DNA of 15,567 nucleotides from Crenothrix polyspora (GTDB taxonomy: Bacteria > Pseudomonadota > Gammaproteobacteria > Methylococcales > Methylomonadaceae): assembly GCA_945903675.1 (NCBI GenBank), contig CAMDOP010000041.1:1-15567 (forward strand), read 5' to 3'. Both the position numbers and the translations under genes were made by a program. Each line of letters opens with the position of its first letter. The first letter of the stretch is position 1. Below are positions 6,752 through 14,427 of this stretch, piece by piece. A model generated the notes under the pieces. The model searched no databases and was not told where the DNA came from. It saw only the letters and a program-made list of their open reading frames with translations.

Positions 6752-7528
6752 TCACTTTAATAAAGTACCAATTCGGCTAATACCTACACCTTTATCTTGC
6801 CAATCCCAGCTCATCCAAATAAAGAAGGCTTTGCCGACTAAATTAGCCTCAGGTACATATCCCCAATAACGACTATCATTACTATTATCTCTGTTGTCGC
6901 CCATGACGAAATAACTACCTTTTGGAACTACATGTGAGAACTCGATACTAGCAACACCATTTCTAATTAAAATGCTGTGTTCAATTCCCGTTAAATTTTC
7001 AAGCAATTCCTCTGCACCGGTCATATCTTCACCCTGACCTACACCTTGATAACGTCCCATAGAAACTTGCTCTACAGGCAGATCATTAACCGTCAATTGT
7101 TTGTTTTTATAGACTACTTTATCACCAGGCAGGCCAATAACTCGCTTAATATAATCAATGGAAGGTTCTTTTGGGAATCGAAACACGACAATATCGCCGC
7201 GCTGCGGTTCGTTCATCGCTATGATTTTTTTATTGATAACCGGCAATCTAATACCATAAGTAAATTTATTAACCAGAATAAAATCACCGACTAATAATGT
7301 TGGCATCATCGAACCTGAAGGGATTCGAAAAGGCTCAGCAATAAAAGACCTTAACATCAGCACTATCAACACTATCGGAAAAAATGAACGCGCATATTCA
7401 ACTAATACCGGTTCATTTTTTTCATCAAAGGCCTGTCCCTGTGACTTAAGAAATAATAAATAACCGCCCCAGATAATTCCAGTGATAACAGTCGCGAGAA
7501 ACAAATAAAACGAAAAATCAAAATCCAT
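6752..7528 (-). CDS. lepB: Signal peptidase I
   Basis: LepB is the inner-membrane serine protease that removes signal peptides from Sec and Tat substrates on the periplasmic side. The 258-aa product starts with two membrane helices (about 6-27 and 48-64), then box B PSGSMMPTL with the nucleophile Ser73, box D 'DYIKRVIGLPGDKV' with the general base Lys128, and box E MGDNRDNSNDSR (209-220). This is the complete Ser/Lys dyad architecture. It is shorter than the 324-aa E. coli enzyme, within the range seen for many other proteobacteria. The gene follows lepA after a 103-base gap that contains a repeat, and precedes DUF4845 after 99 bases. Confidence 0.97.
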   Translation of the reverse strand: MDFDFSFYLFLATVITGIIWGGYLLFLKSQGQAFDEKNEPVLVEYARSFFPIVLIVLMLRSFIAEPFRIPSGSMMPTLLVGDFILVNKFTYGIRLPVINKKIIAMNEPQRGDIVVFRFPKEPSIDYIKRVIGLPGDKVVYKNKQLTVNDLPVEQVSMGRYQGVGQGEDMTGAEELLENLTGIEHSILIRNGVASIEFSHVVPKGSYFVMGDNRDNSNDSRYWGYVPEANLVGKAFFIWMSWDWQDKGVGISRIGTLLK

Positions 7529-7562
7529 ATTTTTAAATCAACTTAAAAGGTGAGGGGTTTAT

Positions 7563-7625
7563 AAGGCTAAAGGCTAAGGGCGAAAGGTGGACTACAAAGA
7601 TTCGCTGATCTTTTAGCCTTTCGCC
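7563..7625. repeat. Dispersed repeat module between lepA and lepB
   Basis: Two tandem copies of AAGGCTA (7563-7576) lead into GGCGAAAGG (7579-7587), which is complementary to CCTTTCGCC (7617-7625), a 9-bp inverted repeat with a 29-base spacer. The right arm extends to TTAGCCTTTCGCC (7613-7625). That is the exact reverse complement of GGCGAAAGGCTAA at 10169-10181 elsewhere in the window. There is no T-run, so a terminator is unlikely. It may form a hairpin in the lepA-lepB mRNA. Confidence 0.55.
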
Positions 7626-7631
7626 TGATAT

Positions 7632-9431
7632 TTAATCTTTATTAAGCTGTAAAACCGCTAAGAACGCCTCTTGAGGGATTTCAATATTCCCCACCTGTTT
7701 CATGCGTTTTTTACCGGCTTTCTGTTTTTCTAATAACTTCTTCTTACGACTGATATCGCCACCGTAACATTTGGCAATAACATTCTTACGCATGGCTTTA
7801 ACCGTAGAGCGGGCAATAACTTTAGAACCTATAGCCGCTTGTATGGCCACTTCATACATTTGCCTAGGAATCAGATCTTTCATCTTTTCAACTAAATCAC
7901 GGCCCCGATTATTACTTAAATCTTTGTGGACAATAATCGATAAAGCATCGACTTTTTCGGTATTAATCAGCACATCTAATTTCACTAAGTCTGCTGGCTG
8001 AAAACGCAAAAACTCATAATCAAATGAAGCAAAGCCACGACTCACCGACTTTAAGCGATCGAAGAAATCCAACACCACTTCACTTAAGGGCATTTCATAA
8101 TGCAAGGACACTTGTCTACCCACATACTGCATATCTTTTTGTACGCCACGCTTTTCAATACATAAAGAAATAACCGCGCCTAAATAAACCTGCGGCACTA
8201 GAATATTGGCACGTATGATGGGCTCACGAATTTCTTTTACAATGCCACCATCCGGTAATTTTGCAGGGTTATCAACCATTAAAATCTGGTCGGTTTGAGT
8301 AATGACTTCATAGACTACCGTAGGCGCGGTGGTAATTAAATCGACGTCATATTCTCTTTCTAAGCGTTCTTGCACAATTTCCATGTGCAACATGCCTAGA
8401 AAGCCGCAACGAAAACCAAAACCTAAAGCCTGTGAGGTTTCTGGTTCAAATTGTAAGGCCGCATCATTAAGGTTTAATTTATTGAGCGCTTCTCTTAAAT
8501 CTTCGTAATCATCGGAACTGACTGGATATAAGCCGGCAAAAACACGAGGCTGCACACGTTGAAAGCCGGTGAGTACTTCCGTTGCGGGTTTATCAGTCCA
8601 AGTGATGGTATCACCCACTGGAGCACCGAAAATATCTTTAATACCGGCGACGACATAACCCACTTCGCCGGTATTTAAAATGTCTTTTTCTAAGCGCTTG
8701 GGTGTAAAAACGCCGACTTTATCCGCGATGAATGATTTACCCGTAGACATGATGGTAATCTTCTGTTTTTTGCGGATACTGCCGTGCATAATCCTAACTA
8801 ACGACACCACACCCAGATAGCTGTCAAACCAAGAATCAATAATCAAGGCTTGCAAAGGGCCGTCTACATCACCTTGCGGTGGTGGCACTTTAATGACCAA
8901 TTGTTCAAGTACATCCTGTACCCCAACGCCGGTTTTGGCACTGATCATTAAGGCTTCGTCTGCTGGAATACCAATGACTTCTTCAATTTCAGCCAATACC
9001 CGCTCAGGCTCAGCAGACGGTAAATCAATTTTATTCAATACTGGAACGACTTCAAGTCCCTGCTCTATGGCGGTGTAACAGTTAGCGACACTTTGCGCCT
9101 CTACACCTTGCGCGGCATCCACTACTAATAATGCACCTTCGCAAGCGGCTAATGAACGTGAAACTTCATAAGAAAAGTCAACATGTCCTGGTGTATCAAT
9201 AAAATTAAGCTGGTAGGTTTCACCATCTTTCGCTTTAAAGTCTAAGGTAACACTTTGGGCTTTAATGGTAATGCCGCGTTCTTTCTCAATATCCATGGTA
9301 TCAAGAACTTGTGCCGACATTTCTCTGGCACTTAAGCCGCCACAGATTTGAATAAATCGATCTGCAAGTGTTGATTTACCATGATCGATATGCGCGATAA
9401 TGGAAAAGTTTCTGATATGTTTTAAATCCAC
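7632..9431 (-). CDS. lepA: Elongation factor 4 (ribosomal back-translocase)
   Basis: LepA/EF4 is a ribosome-binding translational GTPase linked to back-translocation and to 30S assembly. At 599 aa it matches E. coli LepA exactly in length. GTPase motifs: AHIDHGKST (13-21), ERGIT (51-55), DTPGH (79-83) and NKID (133-136). EF-G-like domains II, III and V follow, and the LepA-specific C-terminal domain is complete (YGGDISRKKKLLEKQKAGKK and the final IPQEAFLAVL). The start is a GTG at 9431-9429, fixed by alignment with the family start MxxKxIRNFSIIAHIDHGK; there is no in-frame ATG nearby and only a weak ribosome-binding site. It heads a seven-gene minus-strand cluster. Confidence 0.98.
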   Translation of the reverse strand: MDLKHIRNFSIIAHIDHGKSTLADRFIQICGGLSAREMSAQVLDTMDIEKERGITIKAQSVTLDFKAKDGETYQLNFIDTPGHVDFSYEVSRSLAACEGALLVVDAAQGVEAQSVANCYTAIEQGLEVVPVLNKIDLPSAEPERVLAEIEEVIGIPADEALMISAKTGVGVQDVLEQLVIKVPPPQGDVDGPLQALIIDSWFDSYLGVVSLVRIMHGSIRKKQKITIMSTGKSFIADKVGVFTPKRLEKDILNTGEVGYVVAGIKDIFGAPVGDTITWTDKPATEVLTGFQRVQPRVFAGLYPVSSDDYEDLREALNKLNLNDAALQFEPETSQALGFGFRCGFLGMLHMEIVQERLEREYDVDLITTAPTVVYEVITQTDQILMVDNPAKLPDGGIVKEIREPIIRANILVPQVYLGAVISLCIEKRGVQKDMQYVGRQVSLHYEMPLSEVVLDFFDRLKSVSRGFASFDYEFLRFQPADLVKLDVLINTEKVDALSIIVHKDLSNNRGRDLVEKMKDLIPRQMYEVAIQAAIGSKVIARSTVKAMRKNVIAKCYGGDISRKKKLLEKQKAGKKRMKQVGNIEIPQEAFLAVLQLNKD

Positions 9432-9511
9432 AATGTTTCAACTGAATAATGAGGTGGTTAAGGCGTTATTGCTTTTGCACTTACGGCAAGGATTGCCATC
9501 CAGAAATGCTA

Positions 9512-9523
9512 AATTGCGCAATT
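9512..9523. promoter_or_regulatory. Perfect 12-bp palindrome overlapping the candidate lepA promoter
   Basis: AATTGCGCAATT reads the same on both strands and overlaps three bases of the candidate lepA -10 box. Its size and symmetry fit a dimer-binding operator, but no regulator is identifiable and a chance palindrome of this size is possible. Confidence 0.3.
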
Positions 9524-9529
9524 GTAACA
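9521..9529 (-). promoter_or_regulatory. Candidate extended -10 promoter for the lepA operon
   Basis: On the minus strand TGT-TACAAT fits an extended -10 (TGn plus 5 of 6 matches to TATAAT), about 90 bases upstream of the lepA GTG. No good -35 box lies at the right distance, which is tolerable for an extended -10. This is pattern matching only. Confidence 0.35.
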
Positions 9530-9770
9530 GATTTACACTGATGATCAGCCTAGTTTATCCATAAAAATCCAGATCTGAGTCTATAAAACCTACCTAGGCA
9601 ACTGATAATGCCAAGACCCAAACAACTCCATGAAATATTTTTGCTCAATAGAGTAGAATTCTTAGCTAGGAATGAAAGTTTTTGATCTGATTCATTTAGT
9701 TATCACTGCTGACACAAACTCATCATATTGATGTCACCTTTTAAACATCGAACCTGAAGGAATGTAATAC

Positions 9771-10118
9771 ATGAACGCTCAAGGTAATCACACCTTAATA
9801 TTCAAAGTACTCATTGTAGGTTTGCTTATCGCAATAGGAAGTTATTTATTTCATCCTGACGTGGGACAATTTAGTTTGATGTGGAATGGTGAACCGGTCG
9901 CAGCACAGTGGTTAAGTTTTGCAGCCCTTCCCACTGTTTTAGTAATTATACTGATCACAGGACTGTTAATGGTTCTGCTGTTTTTAGGTGTGGGTGTATT
10001 TCTGTTTATGGGCGCAGTATTTTTGGCCTTGCTGGGGATGTTTATACTCGTGCCCTTCTTCTGGCCTATCTTACTAATAATGTTTTTGTTGATGGCTGTG
10101 TTGTCATTGCTAGGTTAA
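9771..10118 (+). CDS. Orphan hydrophobic membrane protein, three predicted helices
   Basis: 115 aa, family not recognised. After a short polar start (MNAQGNHT) come a helix at about 9-27, a polar loop with Asp, Asn and Glu (28-45), then two long hydrophobic segments (about 48-78 and 80-114) separated by little more than a turn. The extreme hydrophobicity at the C-terminus implies burial in the inner membrane with almost no soluble part. The ATG is well supported by GAAGGA about 9 nt upstream. Expressed divergently from lepA and alone on its strand. No motif suggests a function; it could be a small integral membrane accessory protein. Confidence 0.7.
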   Translation: MNAQGNHTLIFKVLIVGLLIAIGSYLFHPDVGQFSLMWNGEPVAAQWLSFAALPTVLVIILITGLLMVLLFLGVGVFLFMGAVFLALLGMFILVPFFWPILLIMFLLMAVLSLLG

Positions 10119-10160
10119 CCCTTCACTCTACTAGATAAGGCTCACCTAAGCGCAGACAAA

Positions 10161-10203
10161 GGACTCATGGCGAAAGGCTAAGTCCGTTAGCGTTTGTCCA
10201 CCC
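10161..10203. repeat. Second copy of the dispersed GGCGAAAGGCTAA repeat
   Basis: GGACT (10161-10165) and AGTCC (10181-10185) flank GGCGAAAGGCTAA (10169-10181), which recurs inverted at 7613-7625. Directly after it, CGTTAGCGTTTGTCC (10185-10199) matches the reverse complement of the last 15 bases of the window at 12 of 15 positions, and GGTGGAC recurs (inverted here, direct near 7587). The shared modules point to a family of short intergenic repeats. Confidence 0.5.
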
Positions 10204-10259
10204 TGCAGAAACACAGGCTCATAGGGCATTTAAAACATTAGGTTCATTAACACCAGCCA

Positions 10260-10288
10260 TTGACAAAAAAACTAATCCAGCCTAGAGT
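10260..10288 (+). promoter_or_regulatory. Sigma70-type promoter of vapBC
   Basis: TTGACA (10260-10265, perfect consensus), a 17-base spacer and TAGAGT (10283-10288, 4 of 6). Transcription would start near 10295, about 27 bases before the antitoxin start at 10322. VapBC operons usually repress themselves by binding this region; no operator repeat stands out. Confidence 0.65.
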
Positions 10289-10321
10289 CTTACTTTTTTC
10301 TTACACTCATAGGCAATGATT

Positions 10322-10585
10322 ATGGAATCAACCAAACTTTCGAGTAAAGGCCAAGTCATCATACCTAAACATATACGTTCTTCATATCACTGGGAAACCG
10401 GCCAAGAACTGATTGTTATTGACACCGGTGATGGCATCTTATTAAAGCCCAAAGCACCCTTTTCAAAATCAACACTCAGTGAAGTGGCGGGCAGCCTTAA
10501 ATACCAAGGTGCTGCAAAGACTATTGACGACATGAATACAGCAGTAGCTAAAGGCTTAAAGGCGCAATTTTATGATTGCAATTGA
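10322..10585 (+). CDS. vapB: VapB-type antitoxin, AbrB/SpoVT DNA-binding fold
   Basis: Antitoxin of a type II pair: it should bind and block the VapC nuclease and repress the operon. From the chosen start the protein is 87 aa. The swapped-hairpin AbrB domain is at the N-terminus (ESTKLSSKGQVIIPK and ELIVIDTGDGILLKP), and a C-terminal tail (about 45-87, with EVAGSLKYQG) is the likely toxin-binding part. An ATG also occurs at 10316, but AGG at 10311-10313 is only 2 nt from it and 8 nt from the ATG at 10322. Family members usually begin at ME-TKLSSKGQ, so 10322 is preferred. It overlaps the toxin gene by 14 bases, typical for coupled TA genes. Confidence 0.88.
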   Translation: MESTKLSSKGQVIIPKHIRSSYHWETGQELIVIDTGDGILLKPKAPFSKSTLSEVAGSLKYQGAAKTIDDMNTAVAKGLKAQFYDCN

Positions 10586-10964
10586 TACTAATGTCATTGT
10601 TAGATTATTAACAAAAGATGATGTTAGCCAGTATCAGCAAGCTTATAAACTGTTCGATACGCATGATGTATTTATTGCAGATACCGTTATTCTTGAAACA
10701 GAATGGGTACTTAGATTTGCCTATGATTATAAAGTCGATGAAATTGCCAATGCTTTTATTCTATTATTAGGCCTAGAGAACGTTAAAGTTAACCATCCCG
10801 AAAGACTCGCACTAGCTATCACTTGGCATAAACAAGGACTTGATTTTGCAGATGCACTCCATTTAGCAAATAGTCAGCACTGTAAGATACTTTATACTTT
10901 CGATAAAAAAATGATTAACAAAACAAAACAACTTGAAGGTTGCAAGGTGTTAGCACCGGATTAA
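10572..10964 (+). CDS. vapC: VapC-type PIN-domain ribonuclease toxin
   Basis: Toxin of the pair. PIN-domain toxins use Mg2+ to cut specific RNAs, often tRNA or rRNA, and so stop translation. The 130-aa product has the acidic PIN residues in order: Asp5 (IDTNVIVR), Glu42 (LETEWVLR), Asp91 and Asp94 (GLDFADALH) and Asp111 (TFDKK). The domain spans the whole protein and looks intact, so the toxin should be active. Its ATG lies within the antitoxin gene, giving a 14-base overlap and coupled translation. RNA target cannot be told from sequence. The gene is convergent with alaS. Confidence 0.92.
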   Translation: MIAIDTNVIVRLLTKDDVSQYQQAYKLFDTHDVFIADTVILETEWVLRFAYDYKVDEIANAFILLLGLENVKVNHPERLALAITWHKQGLDFADALHLANSQHCKILYTFDKKMINKTKQLEGCKVLAPD

Positions 10965-11031
10965 AAACCAACACGTAAGCCGCAATGCTTTATGGACATC
11001 ATGCTTTAAGACTCAAAGGCACTAGTTAGAA

Positions 11032-11166
11032 ATGATTAACAAAAAACGCCTCAACAACCTTTCTAATGAAATATGGAAAGGAACCTTTGAACTGAGTGGG
11101 AAAGATAAAAGCAGTATTTTTGGATGTATCAACAAAGGAGGCCCATTAATCGATGCAACATATTGA
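11032..11166 (+). pseudogene. 44-codon frame, possible gene remnant
   Basis: ATG at 11032 opens 44 codons ending in TGA at 11164-11166. The start, INKKRLNNLSNEIWKGTFEL, loosely recalls the N-terminal helical segment of type I restriction methylases (HsdM), which also has a conserved Trp near an 'L--LW-A' pattern. The resemblance stops after about 25 residues and no catalytic motif follows. No ribosome-binding site is visible. It is either a truncated remnant or a chance frame, and the HsdM suggestion is weak. Confidence 0.2.
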
Positions 11167-11189
11167 TGTGCTCAAACCTCAATAATTCT

Positions 11190-11276
11190 GTAGGTCGGCT
11201 GGTCATTCTGTTGCCCGACAATGAGGACTGTCAAATGCCGATTGTCGGGCAACGATAAAGCAATCACCCGACCTAC
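11190..11276. repeat. Composite inverted repeat downstream of alaS
   Basis: An outer pair, GTAGGTCGG (11190-11198) and CCGACCTAC (11268-11276), encloses an inner perfect 12-bp pair, TTGCCCGACAAT (11211-11222) and ATTGTCGGGCAA (11241-11252). Neither end has a T-run. The 'GTAGGTCGG ... CCGACCTAC' and 'GCCCGACA' modules resemble REP/MITE-like repeats spread through many proteobacterial genomes. It lies 4 bases past the alaS stop, between convergent alaS and vapC. It could slow polymerase or stabilise mRNA 3' ends (inference). Confidence 0.7.
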
Positions 11277-11280
11277 GCAA

Positions 11281-13926
11281 CTATGCCAACTGCGCTTGAA
11301 CCCAAGCTGAAACACCGGCTAATGCGGCATCTAAATTAGATGGCTCATTACCACCAGCCATTGCTAAATCTGGCTTACCACCGCCTTTTCCACCAACTTG
11401 AGTAGCAACAAAGTTGACTAAGTCACCTGCTTTTATCTGAGCCATTTTATCTTTAGAGACACCTGCCACTAAATTAACCTTGTCACCCTCAACAACAGCC
11501 AGAACAAGTGCACAACTACCCAGCTTGTTTTTTAATTGCTCAGCCATCTCACGCAAAGATTTAGCCTCTACGCCATCAAGCTTAACTGCCAACACTTTTA
11601 TGCCCGCCACATCGATCGCCTGCGCACCCAGCTCATCACCGGCAGAACTGGCCAGTTTTGAGTTTAAGCGCTCTAGTTGTTTTTCTAGTGTGCGTGTTTT
11701 TTCTAGCAGTTGTTCGACTTTTTCAGCCGTTTTTTCGGGCGCGCTTTTTAATAAGCCTGCAATTTTATTCAAAGCTTTATCACGATTAGCTATCCAATCG
11801 ATACAGCCTGCTCCGGTCACAGCTTCTATGCGTCTAACACCTGCGGCAACCCCTGTTTCACTGATGATTTTAAAACAACCGATGTCTCCTGCCCTTTCAA
11901 CATGTGTGCCACCGCATAGCTCAGTTGAAAATTCACCAATTTTTAACACCCGGACTTCAGCACCGTATTTTTCGCCAAACAAAGCCATAGCTACGGCTTG
12001 CACAGCATCTTCTTTGGCCATAATTTCTGAGCTTACCGAATTATTAATCCGGATTTGTTCATTAACCAGACGCTCAAGCACTTCAATTTCTTCAGGCGTC
12101 ACGGGCTCAAAATGAGCAAAGTCAAAACGTAAGCGTTCGGTATTAACCAAGGAGCCTTTTTGGCTTACATGCTCACCTAAAGTCTGTCTTAAAGCCGCAT
12201 GTAATAAATGTGTAGCTGAATGATTGAGCTCGGTAGCGACTCTGTCTATCTTGTTAACACTGGCAGTACAGGCCTGACCTGTACTCAAAGTGCCTGACAG
12301 CACCTTACCTTTATGTAAAAACAGAGTGCCCGCTTGTTTTTGAGTATCTTTCACATCAAACACAGCATTTGTCGCAGTAATTTGTCCACTATCGCCAATT
12401 TGACCACCGGACTCAGCATAGAAAGGTGTTTTATCTAAAACGACTAAGCCTTCTTCACCGGCTAATAAACTATCGACCGGCTGCCCCTGTTTAAATAGAG
12501 CAACAATATGCGCTTGATCATCTAAATGCTCATAACCGGTAAATTCGGTCTGACTATCTAGCTTGATGTCTTGATCATAATCCGCACCAAAACTGCTGGC
12601 AGAACGCGCTCTTTCGCGTTGTGCGTTCATAGCAACTTCAAAGCCTTCATGATCAACGGTCAACTGATTTTCACGAGCAAAATCAGCGGTTAAATCAACA
12701 GGAAAACCGTAGGTATCATAAAGCTGAAAGACGGTTTCGCCAGGAATGACAGTGCCTTGCATTTTGGCGACACAAGCTTCCAGTATTTTCATACCCTGCC
12801 CTAGCGTTTCTGCAAAACGTTCTTCTTCTTTCTTTAAGATTCGCTCAACATTTGCTTGTGCAGCTTTAAGTTCAGGAAAAGCCTCGCCCATTTCCAAGGC
12901 TAATGGCGCTACCAGCTTATAAAAGAAAACCTCATGAATGCCCAAACGATAACCGTGTCGAATGGCGCGGCGAATAATCCGTCGCAACACATAGCCTCTA
13001 CCTTCATTAGCAGGCATGACCCCATCAGCCACCATAAAGGAACAGGACCTAATGTGATCGGCAATGACTCGCAAAGAACTTAGTGTTAAATCAGTTGTGC
13101 CCACCAATTCAGCAGCCGCTTTTAATACCGGCTGGAATAAATCGATCTCATAATTGTTATGCACACCTTGCAATACCGCAGAAATTCTTTCTAAACCCAT
13201 ACCGGTATCAACAGACGGCTTAGGCAGGGGCGTTAACGTTCCATCTGCAGCACGGTCATATTGCATAAAGACCAAATTCCAGACTTCGATATATCTATCA
13301 CCGTATTCTTCTGGGGTACCCGGAGGCCCACCTGGTATATCTTCGCCATGATCATAAAATATTTCCGTACAAGGACCACAGGGGCCTACATCACCCATAG
13401 ACCAAAAATTATCCTTTGCGCCTATTCTTGATAGCCTATTAGGCGATACACCTACTTCATTAATCCAGATAGCTTCGGCTTCAGGATCTTCATCAAAAAC
13501 CGTGACCCATAATTTTTCGGCGGGTATACCTAGCTCTTTGGTTAAAAAATCCCACGCATAATGGATGGCGTCTTTTTTAAAATAATCCCCAAAGCTGAAA
13601 TTACCCAGCATTTCAAAAAAGGTATGATGTCTTGCGGTATAACCCACATTTTCTAAATCATTATGCTTGCCGCCCGCTCTAACGCAACGCTGCGAAGTCA
13701 CTGCCTTATTGAAATCGCGCTGTTCGCGACCTAAAAATACGTCCTTGAACTGCACCATGCCGGCATTAGTAAATAATAAAGTCGGGTCATTTCCCGGAAC
13801 CAATGAGCTTGAAGGCTCTATTGAATGTCCTCGTTGATGAAAGAACTCCAAAAAGGCGGTGCGCAACTCGGCGCTAGTCATATTTTTCATGGTATCTGTG
13901 ATTTTAAAAAGATGCTTTAAGTGCAC
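11281..13926 (-). CDS. alaS: Alanyl-tRNA synthetase
   Basis: Charges tRNA-Ala and clears mischarged Ser/Gly. Class II catalytic core: PTLLFTNAGM (48-57), CVRAGGKHNDLENVG (81-95), HHTFFEMLGNFSFGDYF (100-116) and motif 3 TGMGLERI (241-248). The editing domain carries the zinc ligands HSATH (His569, His573) and CGGTH (Cys671, His675). The C-terminal C-Ala domain is present, with GGKGGGKPDLAMAGG near the end. Total is 881 aa (876 in E. coli). The farthest start is a GTG at 13926, one base after the recX stop and so possibly coupled. The family pattern also permits the ATG codons at 13890 or 13881, 12 or 15 codons in, but neither has a ribosome-binding site. No lysC or csrA follows here, although they often do in gammaproteobacteria. 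Confidence 0.97.
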   Translation of the reverse strand: MHLKHLFKITDTMKNMTSAELRTAFLEFFHQRGHSIEPSSSLVPGNDPTLLFTNAGMVQFKDVFLGREQRDFNKAVTSQRCVRAGGKHNDLENVGYTARHHTFFEMLGNFSFGDYFKKDAIHYAWDFLTKELGIPAEKLWVTVFDEDPEAEAIWINEVGVSPNRLSRIGAKDNFWSMGDVGPCGPCTEIFYDHGEDIPGGPPGTPEEYGDRYIEVWNLVFMQYDRAADGTLTPLPKPSVDTGMGLERISAVLQGVHNNYEIDLFQPVLKAAAELVGTTDLTLSSLRVIADHIRSCSFMVADGVMPANEGRGYVLRRIIRRAIRHGYRLGIHEVFFYKLVAPLALEMGEAFPELKAAQANVERILKKEEERFAETLGQGMKILEACVAKMQGTVIPGETVFQLYDTYGFPVDLTADFARENQLTVDHEGFEVAMNAQRERARSASSFGADYDQDIKLDSQTEFTGYEHLDDQAHIVALFKQGQPVDSLLAGEEGLVVLDKTPFYAESGGQIGDSGQITATNAVFDVKDTQKQAGTLFLHKGKVLSGTLSTGQACTASVNKIDRVATELNHSATHLLHAALRQTLGEHVSQKGSLVNTERLRFDFAHFEPVTPEEIEVLERLVNEQIRINNSVSSEIMAKEDAVQAVAMALFGEKYGAEVRVLKIGEFSTELCGGTHVERAGDIGCFKIISETGVAAGVRRIEAVTGAGCIDWIANRDKALNKIAGLLKSAPEKTAEKVEQLLEKTRTLEKQLERLNSKLASSAGDELGAQAIDVAGIKVLAVKLDGVEAKSLREMAEQLKNKLGSCALVLAVVEGDKVNLVAGVSKDKMAQIKAGDLVNFVATQVGGKGGGKPDLAMAGGNEPSNLDAALAGVSAWVQAQLA

Positions 13927-13927
13927 C

Positions 13928-14407
13928 CTAGAATTTAATATTTAAATGATCAAATAAAGTACTTATCATCGTGCAGGAAAAACCGCGTTGCATTAAAAAC
14001 CGACTGCGTTTTGCCCATTCATTTCGATCTAATACTGAGGCTTGTTTATATTTTTTACTATAAACCTGCTCCAGAAGATCCATCCAACCACCTACTGTTT
14101 GCTGCGCTACATCACCAACATTAAAACCATCAATGTTATTTTTACGAAGCTCATAGCTAATCCAAACGGGGCCATAGCCTTTGTTAATGCGATATCTGGT
14201 AAAACTTTCCGCATAACGTAAATCACTTTGCCAACCTTGCACAGCCAGCTCATCAATCACAGTGATAATATCATCACTGCCCCAACCTTTTATCAGTGCT
14301 TTATTTTGCAATTCTTTTTGGCTATGTTCTCTACGTACCAACAAGCCCAAACAATAGTCTTTGATGGCTTTTAAATCACTAGTTTGTAAAGTTTGAGCTT
14401 CATTCAT
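13928..14407 (-). CDS. recX: RecA regulator RecX
   Basis: RecX binds in the groove of the RecA filament and limits its extension and strand exchange. The 159-aa product (166 in E. coli) shows the tandem three-helix repeats: CLGLLVRREHSQKELQNKA (19-37), DDIITVIDELAVQGWQSDLRYAESF (45-69), YGPVWISYELRKNNI (78-92) and a C-terminal 'RFLMQRGFSCTMISTLF' unit. It starts 20 bases after the recA stop and ends one base before the longest alaS frame, so all three genes are probably co-transcribed, with recX translated at a low level (weak ribosome-binding site). Identity is secure from helix pattern and position. Confidence 0.95.
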   Translation of the reverse strand: MNEAQTLQTSDLKAIKDYCLGLLVRREHSQKELQNKALIKGWGSDDIITVIDELAVQGWQSDLRYAESFTRYRINKGYGPVWISYELRKNNIDGFNVGDVAQQTVGGWMDLLEQVYSKKYKQASVLDRNEWAKRSRFLMQRGFSCTMISTLFDHLNIKF

Positions 14408-14427
14408 GCTTTTGGGAGTTGCTGAGC

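Larger units (their letters stand above)
9432..9770. other. Divergent intergenic region between lepA and a membrane protein gene
   Basis: This 339-base stretch holds the leaders of lepA (minus) and of the plus-strand gene at 9771. I see a candidate extended -10 for lepA overlapping a 12-bp palindrome near 9512-9529, and a ribosome-binding site GAAGGA before 9771. No convincing plus-strand promoter with both boxes was found, although TAGAAT occurs near 9654. No RNA gene is recognised. Confidence 0.5.

Noticed and set aside
7771..8001. Plus-strand open frame antisense to lepA
   Set aside because: It lies wholly inside a full-length, family-matching lepA; its protein is low-complexity and has no ribosome-binding site.
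9908..10138. Second plus-strand frame overlapping the 9771 membrane protein gene
   Set aside because: Shifted frame of the same DNA; no ribosome-binding site and no protein-like pattern, while 9771 has a good one.
11190..11276. Intrinsic terminator for alaS
   Set aside because: The stems are strong but no T-run follows on either strand, so it is listed as a repeat.
11480..12115. 211-codon plus-strand open frame antisense to alaS
   Set aside because: Ser/Ala/Thr-rich shadow of the alaS reading frame, with no start signal or recognisable domain.
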